From contig NGBS01000326.1 in NCBI GenBank assembly GCA_002245135.1, positions 1 to 64,000 of the forward strand: DNA of 64,000 nucleotides, written 5' to 3'. The stretch's first letter is position 1, and each line of letters begins with the position of its first letter. Both the position numbers and the translations under genes were made by a program. Below the pieces are notes generated by a model. The model saw only the letters and a list, made by a program, of their open reading frames with translations, had not been told where the DNA came from and ran no database searches. The stretch is from Proteromonas lacertae. Lineage: Eukaryota; Sar; Bigyra; Opalinata; Proteromonadidae. This document shows positions 1 through 13,461 of this stretch, piece by piece.

Positions 1-3000
1 TAAAACATAATCATTTTCATTTGACACTTTTACATTAAACACTCCATTACCATCACCAATAGTAATATAATCATTATCTTGACATTTAACATCATATTTT
101 ATTGGAATATCACCAAATACTTTTACAGCTGGTTCAATAATCTTATCACTACTACCTATACCAACAAAATATCTATAAACATCTTTAGAATAAGAACATG
201 GCACAAATGGTAATGGTGGTTTAGTAGTTGGTATTTCTGTTTTAGATGGATCTTCAGGTGTTGTGTCTTCAGGTTCGGTGGTTGGAGCAGCGGTTGTAGG
301 GGGTAATGTACTTGGGTAAGGTTGTAGGTAATTCTCACAATATGTTCCATTTGCCATTCTATCAACATCATCTTTTTCATCAGAGTCTGTAATAAAGGAA
401 ATAACTAAATTAGATGGTATTTTGCCATTTTTCCATCCATTTACAAAGAATTTTCCAGTATCTGAGCTATAACTGACATTGAAGTAATTAATTTGATGAA
501 CATTTAATTCGTTTACATGATCTTGTTCTGGACATATATTTATATTATATGCTTTACAGTCATTTAATACTTCTTTTCCCAAATCACAAAAGCCACTATT
601 TCCTTCAACATATTCTTTAGCTTCATAGTTATTACCATATGAAGCAAATGTTATTGAAACATTATATACATTGATAGCGTATATAGTTGAATTATAGAAT
701 ATGAAATTATTATCAGTTAAATATAATGTATCAAATCCTTCACCTTTAAAATTAGTGACTTTATATAAGCACCTACTGGAATTCTATTTCTTTTACAATT
801 CGTTAAATCGCTGAATAATTGAATTGTTGCTAAATCATCACAAAATAACTATCATAAGGTGTTGATTCTATCTCTCCACTTGCATTAACAGACACTTTAA
901 AACCTTTACCTTCACCTTCACCTACTAAATCTCCCAAATCTGTTTCATTATCATTAATAAATTTTCCATTTTCACCACAATAACCACTTAAATCTTCTAT
1001 CATCTTGAAATTATCATAAAAAGATCCATCATTATCATTTTCTTAGTAAAGTTGTAAGTATATACTTTCTTTCCTACTGTATAATACATTATTGTATCAT
1101 TAATATAAGCAAGTGAATCTTCTTTATTAGTAAATCCAATTATTGATCCATCTAATATATTTTTATTGTCTAAATTACAATAATCATTATGTGAATAAAT
1201 ATTGACAGTTTTTAAAGCAGTTTCATTGTATTTGCAGTTAAAAGTCTCTTTATCTAAAGACATATACGTAATCTCAACTGTCACATTCTTATCTTTGACA
1301 ATACTCTCATTATCTTCATAGAAAACAATTTCTCTAATTTTGTGTTGATTATCATTAAGACTTTTATTGAAATGTTTATTTTCACCATCACAAAAACCTG
1401 TTCTTTCTTCAATTAATGCAACATAATAAAACATACTTCCACTTATATCACGCTTATTGTTTATTCCTTCTAATCTATAAACTGCTATTGATTCTTCACC
1501 TAAATTATCTACAATAACCATTCTATTATAAGCGAAATACATTGTATAATTTGATTCTAAACTATCACCTGAAAATTGTTTTACATATAATAATCTATTT
1601 CTCATATTCATAAATATTCCACTTAAATGATTATTAACTACATTCCTTGAAGGATTTTCAGTTTCATTACTAACAACCATACCAGAATATCCATTAGGAG
1701 ATCTTACATTCAATTGTCTAGTTGATGCATAATATTGTATTTCTGGTTTAACTAATTGAGATGCTAATTGTGGTTTAGATGTAGTATCATCACAGAAAGT
1801 TGGCTTATAATAATCACTATTTTCACAAGTACTACATATTCCTTGATTTGTATCACACATTCTGATGAATTTTGTTGGAATGTAAATTGATTTTGAATTA
1901 GTTGATTTCTTTGTTACATTATATACATAAGAATATTCGTTATGGATATAAACATAGTTGAAATCTGTTAAAATAATTGGTTTTGGTTATTTTTGATCTT
2001 TATATAAGAATTTGTATGAATATAAGTGATACTTCTACTGCCATTTGTTTATTCATTATTGTTGTAACATCTAATTTATTATCATCACTTGAAACAGTTA
2101 TATTATAATCATCAAAATCTACATCTTTATATACAATTTCTATTTTTCCAATATTATTCTAATAATAAATGATTCGTGTATTAATCCAATAGTGTTATTT
2201 GATTGTTTCCATTCTCCTGATCTATCACAAGATCCACTTAATTCTACATCCATTTTCTATTTCATAACTATTACCTTCAATACCAATTAATGGATTAACA
2301 TTCATTTTATAAACATTCGTTTTATAAAAATCATACACTACAAATCTATCTTCATTAATAAAATATACTGTGTTATCATGATAATTCTGTATTGTTAAGT
2401 AAGTGCCAAGTGGTAATCTTTTCTTTTCACAATATTCACCTTTTATATAATTATCTATTACAGTCTTTTTGCTTGGATCTGCTATTAAAATAATTCTATA
2501 ATTTTCTGGTCTTATCAATTTAATAGTCTTTGAATTAACATATTGAATATTAAATGAACTTTGAGTCAATATTTCACCAATACATCTTGTTGGATTTCCT
2601 TCATTTTCAACACATTTATAATCAGTATTACACTTCATTGATGATTTAGAAATCACATTTCCAAGTGTATAAGAATTACCTCTTCCAGATGGAGCTATGC
2701 CTTTAATCATTTCATGAACAAATACTTCATAGTTTCTAATATGAACAAATCGATTATCTGTTAAATATAACTCAGTCATATTGTCACTTGATAGTATTTG
2801 GAAATAAGTATCTGGTGGTACAAAGGATCCTTCACAATACTTTGATTCTATTGGATTTAATATCTTATTAATTGTATCTCGTTCTGATTTACCTATTGAT
2901 AATAATATTATATATGTATATATATATATATATACTTGCTTCTCTAATTTCTAGATTCTTATTCTCACCTACTAATGAATATTTCTCTTCATCAGTCACA

Positions 3001-6000
3001 GGATCATATGCATATTCAATAGTTATACTTGTTTCAGCTACAGTAGTATTATCACATCCATTTCCTTCTATACTACAATTAGCAAATCCATCACTGTTAC
3101 AACTACCTGACATGTCTATATTATATTCTTTTGTAATAGTATAAACACTTCCTTTATCTGTAGCTAAAGATTTTCTGTAACGTTAAACACATAGAAATAG
3201 TCATCTTTCATCACAATAAAATGATTCTCTGTTAAATATTTTACAGTTCCATTATCAATAATCACCAAATATTTATTATCTTGAACTGCATTCTTATCAT
3301 TACAAGCAACACCTTTCAAAATAGGTTTTATTACTTTACTTGCTTCAAATCCACCATATTCACCAGTAAGATTAACAATTGATGTGGTAATGATTGGAGC
3401 AATATCAGAAGTATTATATATTAGTTTAAATGTATCATCATTAAATGGTTTTAACTCATTAATAGTTTCATTGCATGGTGAAATTTTATTATTAACTGTA
3501 CAATTCTTTAAAATAGAATTTTCACATTTACCTGATAGTAATTGATCCATTTCACCAATTTTATATTCTGAATAAGTATTCATTTGTGTTTTTGTAATTC
3601 TAAATGCAACTATTTCTTTAGTATCATTATTCCTCTGTAATAAATAATTATCAGTAAGATAATATTCTTCTTTTCCATCTATATTCTTCAATATAATATA
3701 TATTCCATTTGGTACTGTTTTATCATTCTGATTATTACATGGTTTACCATATATTGAATCAGTTATTCTCTTCTTTTGTTCAGGTAATGTCATTAATAAT
3801 GCATCTCTTTTTCTAAATCACTTGTTAATAATAATACAGTATTATTCACTACAGCTGATATTGTTATATTGCCATTCTCTGGATATCTTTTACAAATAGA
3901 TAGATTTGGATTATCAATACAATTAGTAAATATACCATCCATACATTTACCACTAAATGATAAATCTCTTGAATATTCATCAGGTTGGATCTTATAAAAA
4001 CTTTCATCTTTATTATCTACTACTGTTTTTTCTACTTTATAAGATGCAACACTACTATCATCTTTATAAAAATACACTACTCCATTATCTCCTAATAATA
4101 TTTCGACATTATTATTATTTGCTTCAGCTTGATTGTTGAATGATATGAATGAATTTTCTGGAACTTTCTTTCCTGTGCAGAATGTTCCATATATATAACT
4201 ATATATTCCTTCTATATCTTCAGATTTAGTTAAATTGGAAATAGTAAAACCTGTTAAATCTTCTTTACCAGTTATGTTGACTATTGCATATGTAATAGAC
4301 ATTTCATCGTTATCATTTGTTGTTACATTTTGACTAATTGTTATATTCAAATTCGTTGAATTCTTTACACATTTTTCATTTTCATAATCCTTTAAACATG
4401 AAGTGAATTCTTTCTTTTCTGGATCACATGTTCCTGATCTTTCTCTAATCATATTCTCTTTAACTGAATAAATTGTACCAACCACATCACTCTCTTTTTT
4501 AGTAATAATTGAAGTAATATTATAAACTTCAATTGTGTTTGTATCTGTTACAAACACGGCAGTAATATTATCCAATAAATATATTGTATTATTTCCTTTA
4601 GAAATCTTCAATATTGAACCATTTGATACTCTTTTCTTTTCATTACAATATCTTCTCTCTAAAATATCATTTACATCCTTGTAAACTTCATTATCCTTAA
4701 GTATAGGAACAGCAGTATAACTTCTAAATGGATTATTTGTAGAAAACTTTACTTCATAATTATTTTTATCATTTTTAACTGTTATAATGAATTTATCATC
4801 ACCTTTCATACATATATTTGAACTATAATAAGAACAATAATTCATAGTTTCATCAATACATTCTCCACTTTTACTTTCAATATAATTATTAATAGTAAAC
4901 ATAGTTTGAAATGATGTAGGTGTTTTTGTTATGTTATATACTTTAACATTATTCTCATTTAATATAATCACTTCATTTTGAGTGAAATAAGTAGTAAAAT
5001 CATTATCAGATGATTGTAATTTCACATAAACTGAGGAAGGAACATAATTATAATAATTACAATTAAAGCCCATTAAATAGTCATCCATTTCAACTTTATT
5101 ATTTGTAATATCTGTTAAAGTATATTTATCTCTATCTGTGGTACATATATTCTCATTGGTATATAATCTTTTGAAACAAGTTATTGTTACATTTTCTACT
5201 ATATTTGTATCTGTATTATCTTCACATTTCTTTATACTGCCCTTAGTGGATCCTATACAACATCCAGTTAAATCTTCATATCTTGAATCATTATTATATG
5301 ATATTTTAATACCATATTCAGGTTTATATTCAACTTTAGAATCTGTGATTATTCTGTAATTATTTGATGATGAATTGATGAAAATATAATAAAATGAATT
5401 GGCATAGATTGTTACATCATTATTTGTTAATTTGTATGTATTACTTCCTGTTATTTGTTTATTACATTCTTTACCTTCAATGATTCTGTCAATCAAATGG
5501 ATTGTTGTGATATTACCATGTTCGTTTAATATTGAAGAATGAGTAAATCCTTCTGAAGTTAAAACTCCATCTTTGTATCTTACATTTATTTCATTAACCT
5601 TCTTTTCAGTAGAAGGTGGTATTATTGTTCCATTTTCACATGTTCCACTTATTCCACTCATTAATGTTCTAATAATAAAATTTGTTCCTAAGTTTCCTCT
5701 CTTTGAATCTTCTCTTGTAAGATTATATACATAATATTCATTTGCATTAACATAATGAACATAATATTTATCAGTTATATAATGTTTTTCAACTACACTT
5801 TTACTCTCAGAAATTTCATCATTATACTAATTCAAAATATTGTTTCAATTTAACATTCTCTGGATCACAATAAGTATTATTTATAAATGAATTTATATAA
5901 CTTTCATCATCACTTATCTTATTTATACTTTCAACTTTATCAAAACTACCATCATCATTTTTAACATATTCAATATTTCCATTGATATAATCATAGTATA

Positions 6001-7331
6001 AATAAATCACTACATTATCATTTTGACAAGTAATAGAACTGCAATTTTTGAAACTATTATCATTGTCACATTCACCACTCATATTATCATATCTTTTAGT
6101 TGAAATGATCTTAGTTCCTTTTATATCAGTTGTTGAAGATATTTTATAATCATAAACTGTATATTTTGAATCTCCCTTTGTATAAATCATATAATCAGAG
6201 ATGTATAAATGTTCATTTTGATTCATTGTAATGTTGATATTCATATCGATAGGATGGTAATCTTGGATTAGCACATACTTTACCTAATTTGAATTCATTA
6301 ATCATGTTTATTGTATTTATATCTATTATGCTATAAAATAATATAATTATACCTTCATCATCTATGATGTTTGCTTTATAACCTGACATATCTACTAAAC
6401 CTAATTTGCCATTTTCATATTTAATTTTGATTTCAACAATTCCTGTCTCATTTACACATTTACTTGTATCTTTTTCATCTACTGTACAATTCACTAATGT
6501 ATTATCTTTACATGATCCACTAATATCTGAATTTACACCATCTGCTTTGTATGAAGTATAATCTTTTGAACTACTGTCAATAGTAATATTATGGACATAA
6601 AAATATCCATTCATTGACACAATATACTCAGATTCAGTCAAATAGTAAATTGGATTGTCCAAAGGAGAAGTTTCTGTGTATATCATAATCATCATTTCTG
6701 TTGGTACACGAAGTCCATTACAGTAAGAACGATCTAATATCTCATTCGTTAATTTCACATCTTTTTCTGATGCAATTGAAACATTGAACTCTTTATTACA
6801 TGAATAATTACCATCAACGTTCAGTGTGATAATAGTATCATCTATAAATAGTAAAATTAAATAATAATACTGAAATCTTCGAGTTTTATATCTTCTCCAC
6901 ATAGTTTATCATCATTCTGGCAAGATGTAAATTTTTCATTGTCTGTACTATATCCATCACATTTTCCACTCAATTCTTTGGATACATTACCCAATATGTA
7001 CTTAATGTTGTTACCTAGAATAAATAAAAATATTATTCAATACCTTCAGTAATTGTTGTTACATCTACAACTATAACATTCTCATTGTAATCAATCTTTA
7101 TAAAATGTGTGTTACTGAAATATATATTGGATGTATCTACTTCTTTTGATGTAAGTTTAAATAGTTGAACATTTTCTTTTTCATTTCTATCCAAATTTCC
7201 TAACAACAACGAAATATAAACAAATATACGATCTAACAGACTTGCTGAAACATCCCCTGTAATTATTACCAACAAATAGCCTTAAATATAAAATACAAAA
7301 TTATACAAGTAAAGAGTATAATGTTTTTCAT
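1..7331 (-). CDS. Secreted cysteine-rich repeat glycoprotein (partial, 3' end outside window)
   Basis: Long multi-exon gene running off the left edge. I place the start at 7331 because the first residues form a signal peptide (MKN, then a hydrophobic stretch ending near GDVSA) once a 26-nt GTATAA...AAG intron is removed; an in-frame Met at 7457 would add about 42 residues. The rest is a tandem array of about 140-residue units. Each carries an SG(T/K/E/S)C motif, an NC or C..C pair, a (Y/F/R)C..(K/R)(V/L)P segment, a YLT(D/E)(N/S) strand and a (V/Y)YN(I/V)T strand, with many N-x-S/T sequons. This suggests an extracellular adhesin or wall protein; I do not recognise the family. Introns are supported near 7030, 6870, 5800 and 2930. 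One-base breaks of frame near 6240, 3800, 3165 and 2270 lie mostly in A runs, so the gene is either decaying or contains assembly indels. Confidence 0.7.
500..6990 (-). repeat. Tandem protein-level repeats of about 430 bp
   Basis: Within the secreted glycoprotein gene, SGxC-like motifs recur on the minus strand at roughly 6965, 6520, 6080, 5645, 5265, 4860, 4430, 3945, 3525, 3110, 2640, 2230, 1400 and 975, a spacing of about 400-480 bp. The copies are similar in protein but strongly diverged in DNA, so this is an old domain array and not a recent satellite. Each unit appears to carry about four to six cysteines, which suggests one small disulfide-stabilised domain per unit. Confidence 0.65.
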
Positions 7332-7606
7332 GAGAGAAATAACAATCCAACTGTTACTTGGTAATTTACCTAATTGCATGTCAGATACTTTCAAATTTTT
7401 ATCATTTTTTAATTCTTTTGGTAGAATAGGATTATCACTTTCATATTCAAAATTCATTTAACCAGATTGGATAATTAAATTAATTATTTGACTATTCTAA
7501 GTATCATAAAATTTTGTAGATGAAAGAGTCTTTTGCTGTTTATAAAAACCATTCATTTAGTATACTCATACAAAACAAGTTATTAAACTATTAATATTAC
7601 ATATAT

Positions 7607-8476
7607 TTATGTCTCAATTTTATCATCCACAATAATGGAAGGAGGACGAAATGGTGAATATAAAAAGGATCTTTGGATGGGATTAAATGCATATTTAGCA
7701 GTACCAGTGTTCTTCTGAGCTACACTCAATCTTACTCCATAAATTCTCATACAATCAATTAAATGATCTCTCTGCTCTCCTGATATTGAATGGCTCTTAT
7801 AGAGTGAATTGACCTGTTGAATTGTGACTGACATAGAAGTCCTATCTTTACCACTTTTACACATTATCACATGACCTCCATTCAACATCGAAACAACATC
7901 AGTAAGCAATAAAAATATATTATACTCTTTAGAATGTGATGAATTAACCAGTGAAATTACTGATTACATTTCAATTAAAGAAATTTCGAAAAATTAGTGT
8001 TAAAAAAAAAGATATTAATAGTTTTTCATCAATTTCATTATCTGAACATGGTATTAATTCAGGATTACATAAATTAACCATTGAAATCAATCCCTTTTCA
8101 AAAGATCCTGCAAATGTAACACCACTTTCATTACATCCATAATTTGGACGATTTTTATATAGCATATATCTTAGTGTATATTTATTTAACAATGTCAATG
8201 CAACGTTATTGATTTCTTTCTGTAATATGCATTTTCCCTATTATAATAAACCATTTATAAAAAATAAATACTGTAATTCTTGAAATAACATCATACCCAT
8301 TGACTCCTTGGTTAAAAAACACTGGAACTAGATAAATATAATCTGATGTTAATTCATTATCATCAAAATCAGCTTGTAATATAATTGGAATTGTTATAAC
8401 ATATGTAAATACTGAACTATGGTGAATTTCTTCTTTGATTGAGATATTTGTATTATCTACTTTACTAAAACCATTC

Positions 8477-8523
<47 letters not shown>

Positions 8524-11242
8524 TAATTATAGAAATAGAAATAGCTATACTTTATCTGATTTTGTATAGATTAGCTTAAAAGCGAAAGCATTAGTACATA
8601 AATAAGTTGAATATGCATCTTCAATCATCCCATTCTCATTACCAGAACATGATAACAATGATTCAATAAAACACTATATATTTATATTTATATTTATATA
8701 TACTAAATATCCAATTGATTGATATTGCTTAACTATTTTTACATAATCTTTTGAATATAATAATTTAGACAAATGAATAGCAAAATCAGTAATTATTGTA
8801 GATAATGCTTGAGCTATAGTTTTATCTAATCTTTCTCTTATATTCCAATAATATAAATTTTCACTCTAATCACAATATATTTATATTATCATATTTATAC
8901 AATTGGTGGAATTGATAACTTTCTTAAATCTTTAACAATAGAGTTGATACCTCCATGTTCAAACTTCATTGTGTGAGCTGCTGGAATTCCACTTGTTGTA
9001 AATACTTCACATTTAATTGGAAAAACAAATGGCCAATCAGATTGAAGTATTTCTTGTGAATATTGTATCATACACAACATAATCAGAAAAGTGTAAATTG
9101 GTTGGTATAAATTGATACATTTTTTCTGTCTTTAACACACTTGGTTTGAATTTTCCATCATTAATTTTTCCTTCTTTACATACATTTTCACATATTTTAA
9201 TTGATTCTAGATGATTCTTTATTCTTTCCAATAAATACTTATTCTCTTCAATATTAGACAATAGTATATTATTAGTCTGAATAACATCACCGAATGAATC
9301 TTTTCTTATTAATTTTGAAGCTTGAACTGATGCAATTTCTATTAAACTATTCACTTCATCCATCATCCTTGTTGTGTTTGATTCTGCTATTTTCATCCAC
9401 AACAATGGAATATTAAATGATAATCTATATTATAATAAATAAATTTATATTTTACTCTGTTTCATATAAAGTTTCTTTTGAAAGTATTGGCTCATTTGAG
9501 TCATTCCATACAACATAATATTGAGTATTACAGGAAGATTTGTTTACTGAGACAAGACCCATAAAATATACCATCAATTCAATATTATTTGAGTTATGAA
9601 ATGAATATGGCTGTTTCAATTTCAATAGATCTTCTAATGCAATATCATTTGAGAATATTGTATTATTTGATTGTACTATTTTTTCATAATCATAATTTTC
9701 ACACTGGTTTACTTCTTGACCATATAAAATAAACAGAAATTGTATATTATTAACTTCAAAAGTAGTAGATGATAAAGGAATTTGGAGAGTGTATTCATGT
9801 TGATTTAACTCATATTTAAGTGCAATTGTATATTTTAGAATCTTCCGATATGGTAATGATTCAGTACAACAAACCTATAACAAAATAATAACAATTATTA
9901 TTATTATAAATATATACCAAATTTGGTTTATTGTTACTATCACTAGAATCAATTTTATATAATAACATTTTGTAAAACTTAAATCTTTTAGGTAAACTTG
10001 ATACACGAACAGCAAACGAAGCAGTATGCTTAAAGTGTTGATATGATTCAAGACTAAATGAACTTGTCTTTACATTATAACTTTTCAAATACTTCTCTTC
10101 CGTTGTATATGACTTTTTACTATTATTAATATTCCTATCGCCAGCAATAAGTGGTGTTGTTGTTGAATTATCATCTTCTTTTCTTATATCATTAATGATA
10201 TATGGTAGAGTATGTTTATTTGCCTATATTATATAATAATAGATAAATATAGATAAATATATATACGTTGTACTGTATATCTCGATATAATAAACAAAAT
10301 GATACTCCCATACAAATCATAAAATCGCTTATTGGATAATACGAAACAAAATACACAATAAATAGTTTATCATCTAAAATATTTGTTAGATTTCTATTAA
10401 TTTATATATATATATATATATATATATACAATATCTGTGAAATTGTTTTAATAATTATTCCAGCAAAACAAACACACAACCAAAGTGTATATGTCCTTAA
10501 ATCATTTATACGATACTAAAAGAGTATAAATTATGAATCTATGTATATACAATTCTGCTAATAGAAACAATATTGATGTAGAACGATGCACCTCCATATA
10601 CAGCTGCTATGAATATAGCTAATTCTAAACTTGAATAAACAATATAAAATTTTCTTACTTCACCATCTGGTGATTTCTAAGATGAAAGAAATACTACAAT
10701 TAATACTATATCAATTAAATCAGATTGGAAAAATGTGTAAATAATTTCAATTAATATGAAAACCATGAGAATATATGCAACTCTAAATCGCTTAGTATAA
10801 TAAGGATCAGTTAATCTAATAAATAAATAAGATTTATATACCTGCTCCAATAAAGAGTACATAAACATAAACACATAAATATCATTAAATCGGAACATAT
10901 AGTGAATCTTCTAGTGAAATAAACATTTATGTTTAAAATATATACAATAATAAATGATATTTTTCTTTTAAATCTGTTACTTTACTTATAAACCCATATA
11001 CAGTGGTAATAATTCGAAATGTTGAGAATATAATTACCATTAACGATGAATTGAAATTCCTAATTTGCAACATAAAAAGCACACATAATACAATTTATCA
11101 AACCTCATCTTTCCATTAAAATAGTGGTAGGTATTTATCTATTATAGTAGAATGTTTTTCATACAGTAGAAACAATAGCGACGCTTGTATAAGTAAAAAA
11201 TGATATTCCATCACACGCATAAGACTCAATTTCAGGTAGCAT
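7607..11242 (-). CDS. Seven-transmembrane receptor fused to inositol polyphosphate 4-phosphatase (INPP4-like)
   Basis: One reading frame, joined through about 12 short GTA...TAG introns, links two modules. The N-terminal part (start MLPEIESYACDG at 11242) has seven hydrophobic helices, ending with a YYPISDF helix near 10330. No stop or gap follows: the chain continues through the 10262-10220 intron (TTTPLIAGD linker) into a C2-like region. Then comes an INPP4 body with FKPSVLKTEK, IPTNLHFSDY, IPAAHTMKFEHGGI and YLVPVFFNQGVN. The C-terminus holds the CX5R active-site loop CKSGKDRTSMS and the family-typical tail KYAFNP...PFRPP...KIET. Known INPP4 enzymes remove the 4-phosphate of PI(3,4)P2. The inference is a receptor whose cytosolic output is phosphoinositide dephosphorylation. 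A one-base frame break near 9062 and an unresolved join near 7960 remain. Confidence 0.8.
8477..8521. repeat. (AAT)n microsatellite inside an intron
   Basis: About fifteen uninterrupted AAT units. It lies inside an intron of the 7TM-INPP4 gene, between the exon ending ...YTKSDK and the exon starting NGFSKVDNTN. This makes that intron longer (about 70 nt) than its neighbours. Confidence 0.8.
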
Positions 11243-11763
11243 AATCAAAAAAACAATTTGTGAAATATATTCGTTTTAAGTGAAACGGATTAATTTTAGA
11301 AAACACAAAATTGAATGAAGTGCAGAATGAGTATATTTACTTTAGTTTAGAATTTGCATATACTATAGTCTTTTATCATATCCACATTTGTAAATGCAAC
11401 TACTGCTACACTAATCCATTCAAGATTTCTTTTGTTTTGTTTTTTCTTAATTTTTAATATTTCTCTATCTTATATAGGATTTTAATAATAACATTTTATA
11501 TTTTTATATCTTAATCTTATAGTTATTATTTGCAATAAAAAGGTGTTAGATACTTTTTTATCTTAGATGAAAAGGTAAAAAGTAAGCTTTTAATATATCT
11601 TTGTATGAAAGCATCATTACTTTGCAAAACATTCGTAAAGTACCATTTCATTATTTTTGTCAAAAATCCACTCCAGACAAAGTATATTTTGAATTATAAC
11701 ATTAAAAATGTTTAATAAAATAGATTATTACATTTGTCTAAATTTATACACTAATTATAATGA
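11243..11763. other. Intergenic region between the 7TM-INPP4 gene and the MGNC-family gene
   Basis: About 520 bp of AT-rich sequence with no convincing coding segment on either strand. It must hold the 5' region of the minus-strand 7TM-INPP4 gene and the 3' end of the upstream minus-strand MGNC-family gene. I see no RNA gene or clear motif. Confidence 0.5.
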
Positions 11764-13000
11764 TTAAAACATATAGAAATTATATTCAGGAAATTGATTT
11801 TTATCAGCAATAACACCAGCACCAACGCTTATTAACTCCAAATTCCTTGAAGTATAAATTTCTGTTTGAGTTAACTTGTTTATTAGAAATCCTTTATTCA
11901 TATCTACAACTTTCTGATTTAGATAAATTATATATTGTTTCATATCCATTAAACTAAATTCTTCCAACATTTGTTTTCTTATGTACAAAATATCCATAAA
12001 ACATATTCTCAAGCATTCTATAACCCTAACAACACTCATATATTCATCATAATTTATTCCATCTAAAAAGCGGTAAGATAAAGAAATATTATCCTCTATA
12101 ACATCAATGTTATTTTTGTAGAATTTTTCATCAGTTGTGCAATCAATATTCATGTCTTCTTTCAACTTTCTCATTCTATTAAACTGAGAATATTCTTCTA
12201 ATGACATTCTTTTAACTACATATATATTCTTATCTTTCACCACTGTAAATCTAATTTCTAGTTTTTCTTTTAGAGATAAAAACACTGTATAACATCCATC
12301 CTTGATATCTTGCTTTTTTAGAGAATATAAATTATTTTTATAATATAAACCAATAATAGCTGCAATTGAATAATCAATATATTTAAAAATAAAATCTTCT
12401 TTAACTAAATTCATTTCTTGCAAAGATAGTATATCGCCTGTATATAATACTAGCATTTTGTCGTTACTCTCTTCTACCAGTTCTTTATATTTTTTCTTTA
12501 TTACATGTAATTTTTGAAGAATTGTATAATTATGAGAAACTTGAAAATCAATTTCTTTTATATAACCTTGCTTCAACTTCATTGCTACATTAATCCTATC
12601 CTCCATCATTAATATCCCAATAAAAGGATTATCAAAAGATTTTCTATTTAATATTACACTTTCTGAAAGGATTGCTTGGAAAAAAACAATCACTAATTAA
12701 TACTTTATGACCTAGTTTAGCTGTATTTTCTATATTTGCATTTTCATCACTTTGGATTATGTTATCTTGAGTTAAATAGTTCATTTGTTCTTCTGTTATT
12801 TCTCTATTAAATGATCCATCTTCATGTTCTGTTTGAAATATAGCATTATCAAAATCAGTAAAAGGTTCTAATCAACATATATATATATAAATTATTAATT
12901 AGTAATAATTTCAAAAATTTTAATTTTTATTTGAATTATTAGAAAGATATAAATTAAACATACCAATTGCACTGGATGATAAATATATACAATTACCCAT
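11764..13000 (-). CDS. Unknown protein of a two-copy MGNC (predicted N-myristoylated) family
   Basis: The start at 13000 gives MGNCIYLSSS, a classic N-myristoylation plus palmitoylation start, supported by an AAGCTTGGCTTG element 38 nt upstream and by an equivalent MGNC start in the diverged paralogue at 18210. An intron of about 115 nt follows codon 12. The body, about 350 residues, is hydrophilic and ends with a TEIYTSR motif and a PEYNFYMF tail, both conserved in the paralogue. I recognise no domain. Near 12690 the frame shifts by one base in a run of seven T; alignment with the paralogue shows the protein should continue through it, so this is a lesion or a consensus error. A role at the inner face of a membrane is inferred only from the lipidation signal. 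Confidence 0.6.
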
Positions 13001-13037
13001 TGCGCTAATATTCCTAAAAGAAAATGAAAAATTACAC

Positions 13038-13049
13038 CAAGCCAAGCTT
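13038..13049 (-). promoter_or_regulatory. AAGCTTGGCTTG promoter-like element
   Basis: In gene orientation AAGCTTGGCTTG lies 38 nt before the ATG of the MGNC-family gene. The same or a one-base variant 12-mer occurs before several other starts in the window (18252, 19449, 21354) and in a duplicated fragment (41928). In such AT-rich DNA, five near-identical 12-mers, all just upstream of starts, are unlikely by chance. Confidence 0.55.
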
Positions 13050-13300
13050 ATTTCAATTTTATTTGAATAAATATAAATTTTAAAATTTTCATTATGAGCA
13101 ACCGACACCAGCACCAATATACATTGTTTTGTATTTCTTTATAACTTCTATCCTCATATTCACAATTGTCGTAAAAGCATTATATAATATCTATATCTAG
13201 TTGCTTCATTTATTGTTACTTTTTCTTAATTGTTTCAAGAAATTATATTTTGTATATCTTTTTTAATTCAAACATCGATTTTTCTACAGCATATTGCTGA

Positions 13301-13359
13301 GAATGGAGGCGTTGGTAAAGTTGATGTTTTTTTCTGATTCTGATGTTGATAATAAGTAA
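13301..13359 (+). pseudogene. Fragment of the 3' end of the 63447-64000 gene
   Basis: Reads as the last ~20 codons (NGG.GKVDVFF then SDSDVDNK and stop) of the gene found complete at its 3' end at 63447, with a shorter T run that breaks the frame. It sits about 100 bp upstream of pseudokinase-LRR copy 1, just as the parental gene sits upstream of copy 4. This marks the fragment as carried along during duplication. Confidence 0.75.
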
Positions 13360-13461
13360 TTTAATTTTTATTTTATGTAATATTAATGATATTTTAGAGA
13401 AATTAGTTAAAATTACATGTATTACATAAATTACATAAATGAAACGACTTAATATTTTGAA

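Noticed and set aside
2200-6300. Programmed +1 or -1 ribosomal frameshifting (Euplotes-like) to explain the broken frames of the secreted repeat protein
   Set aside because: The break sites share no common codon-stop context, and one of them (near 5810) is better explained by a 22-nt intron.
8477-8521. Regular AAT array and several (AT)n arrays considered as possible CRISPR-like or satellite structure
   Set aside because: Simple microsatellites inside introns or spacers, with no spacers, no repeat units of 20-40 bp and a eukaryotic context.
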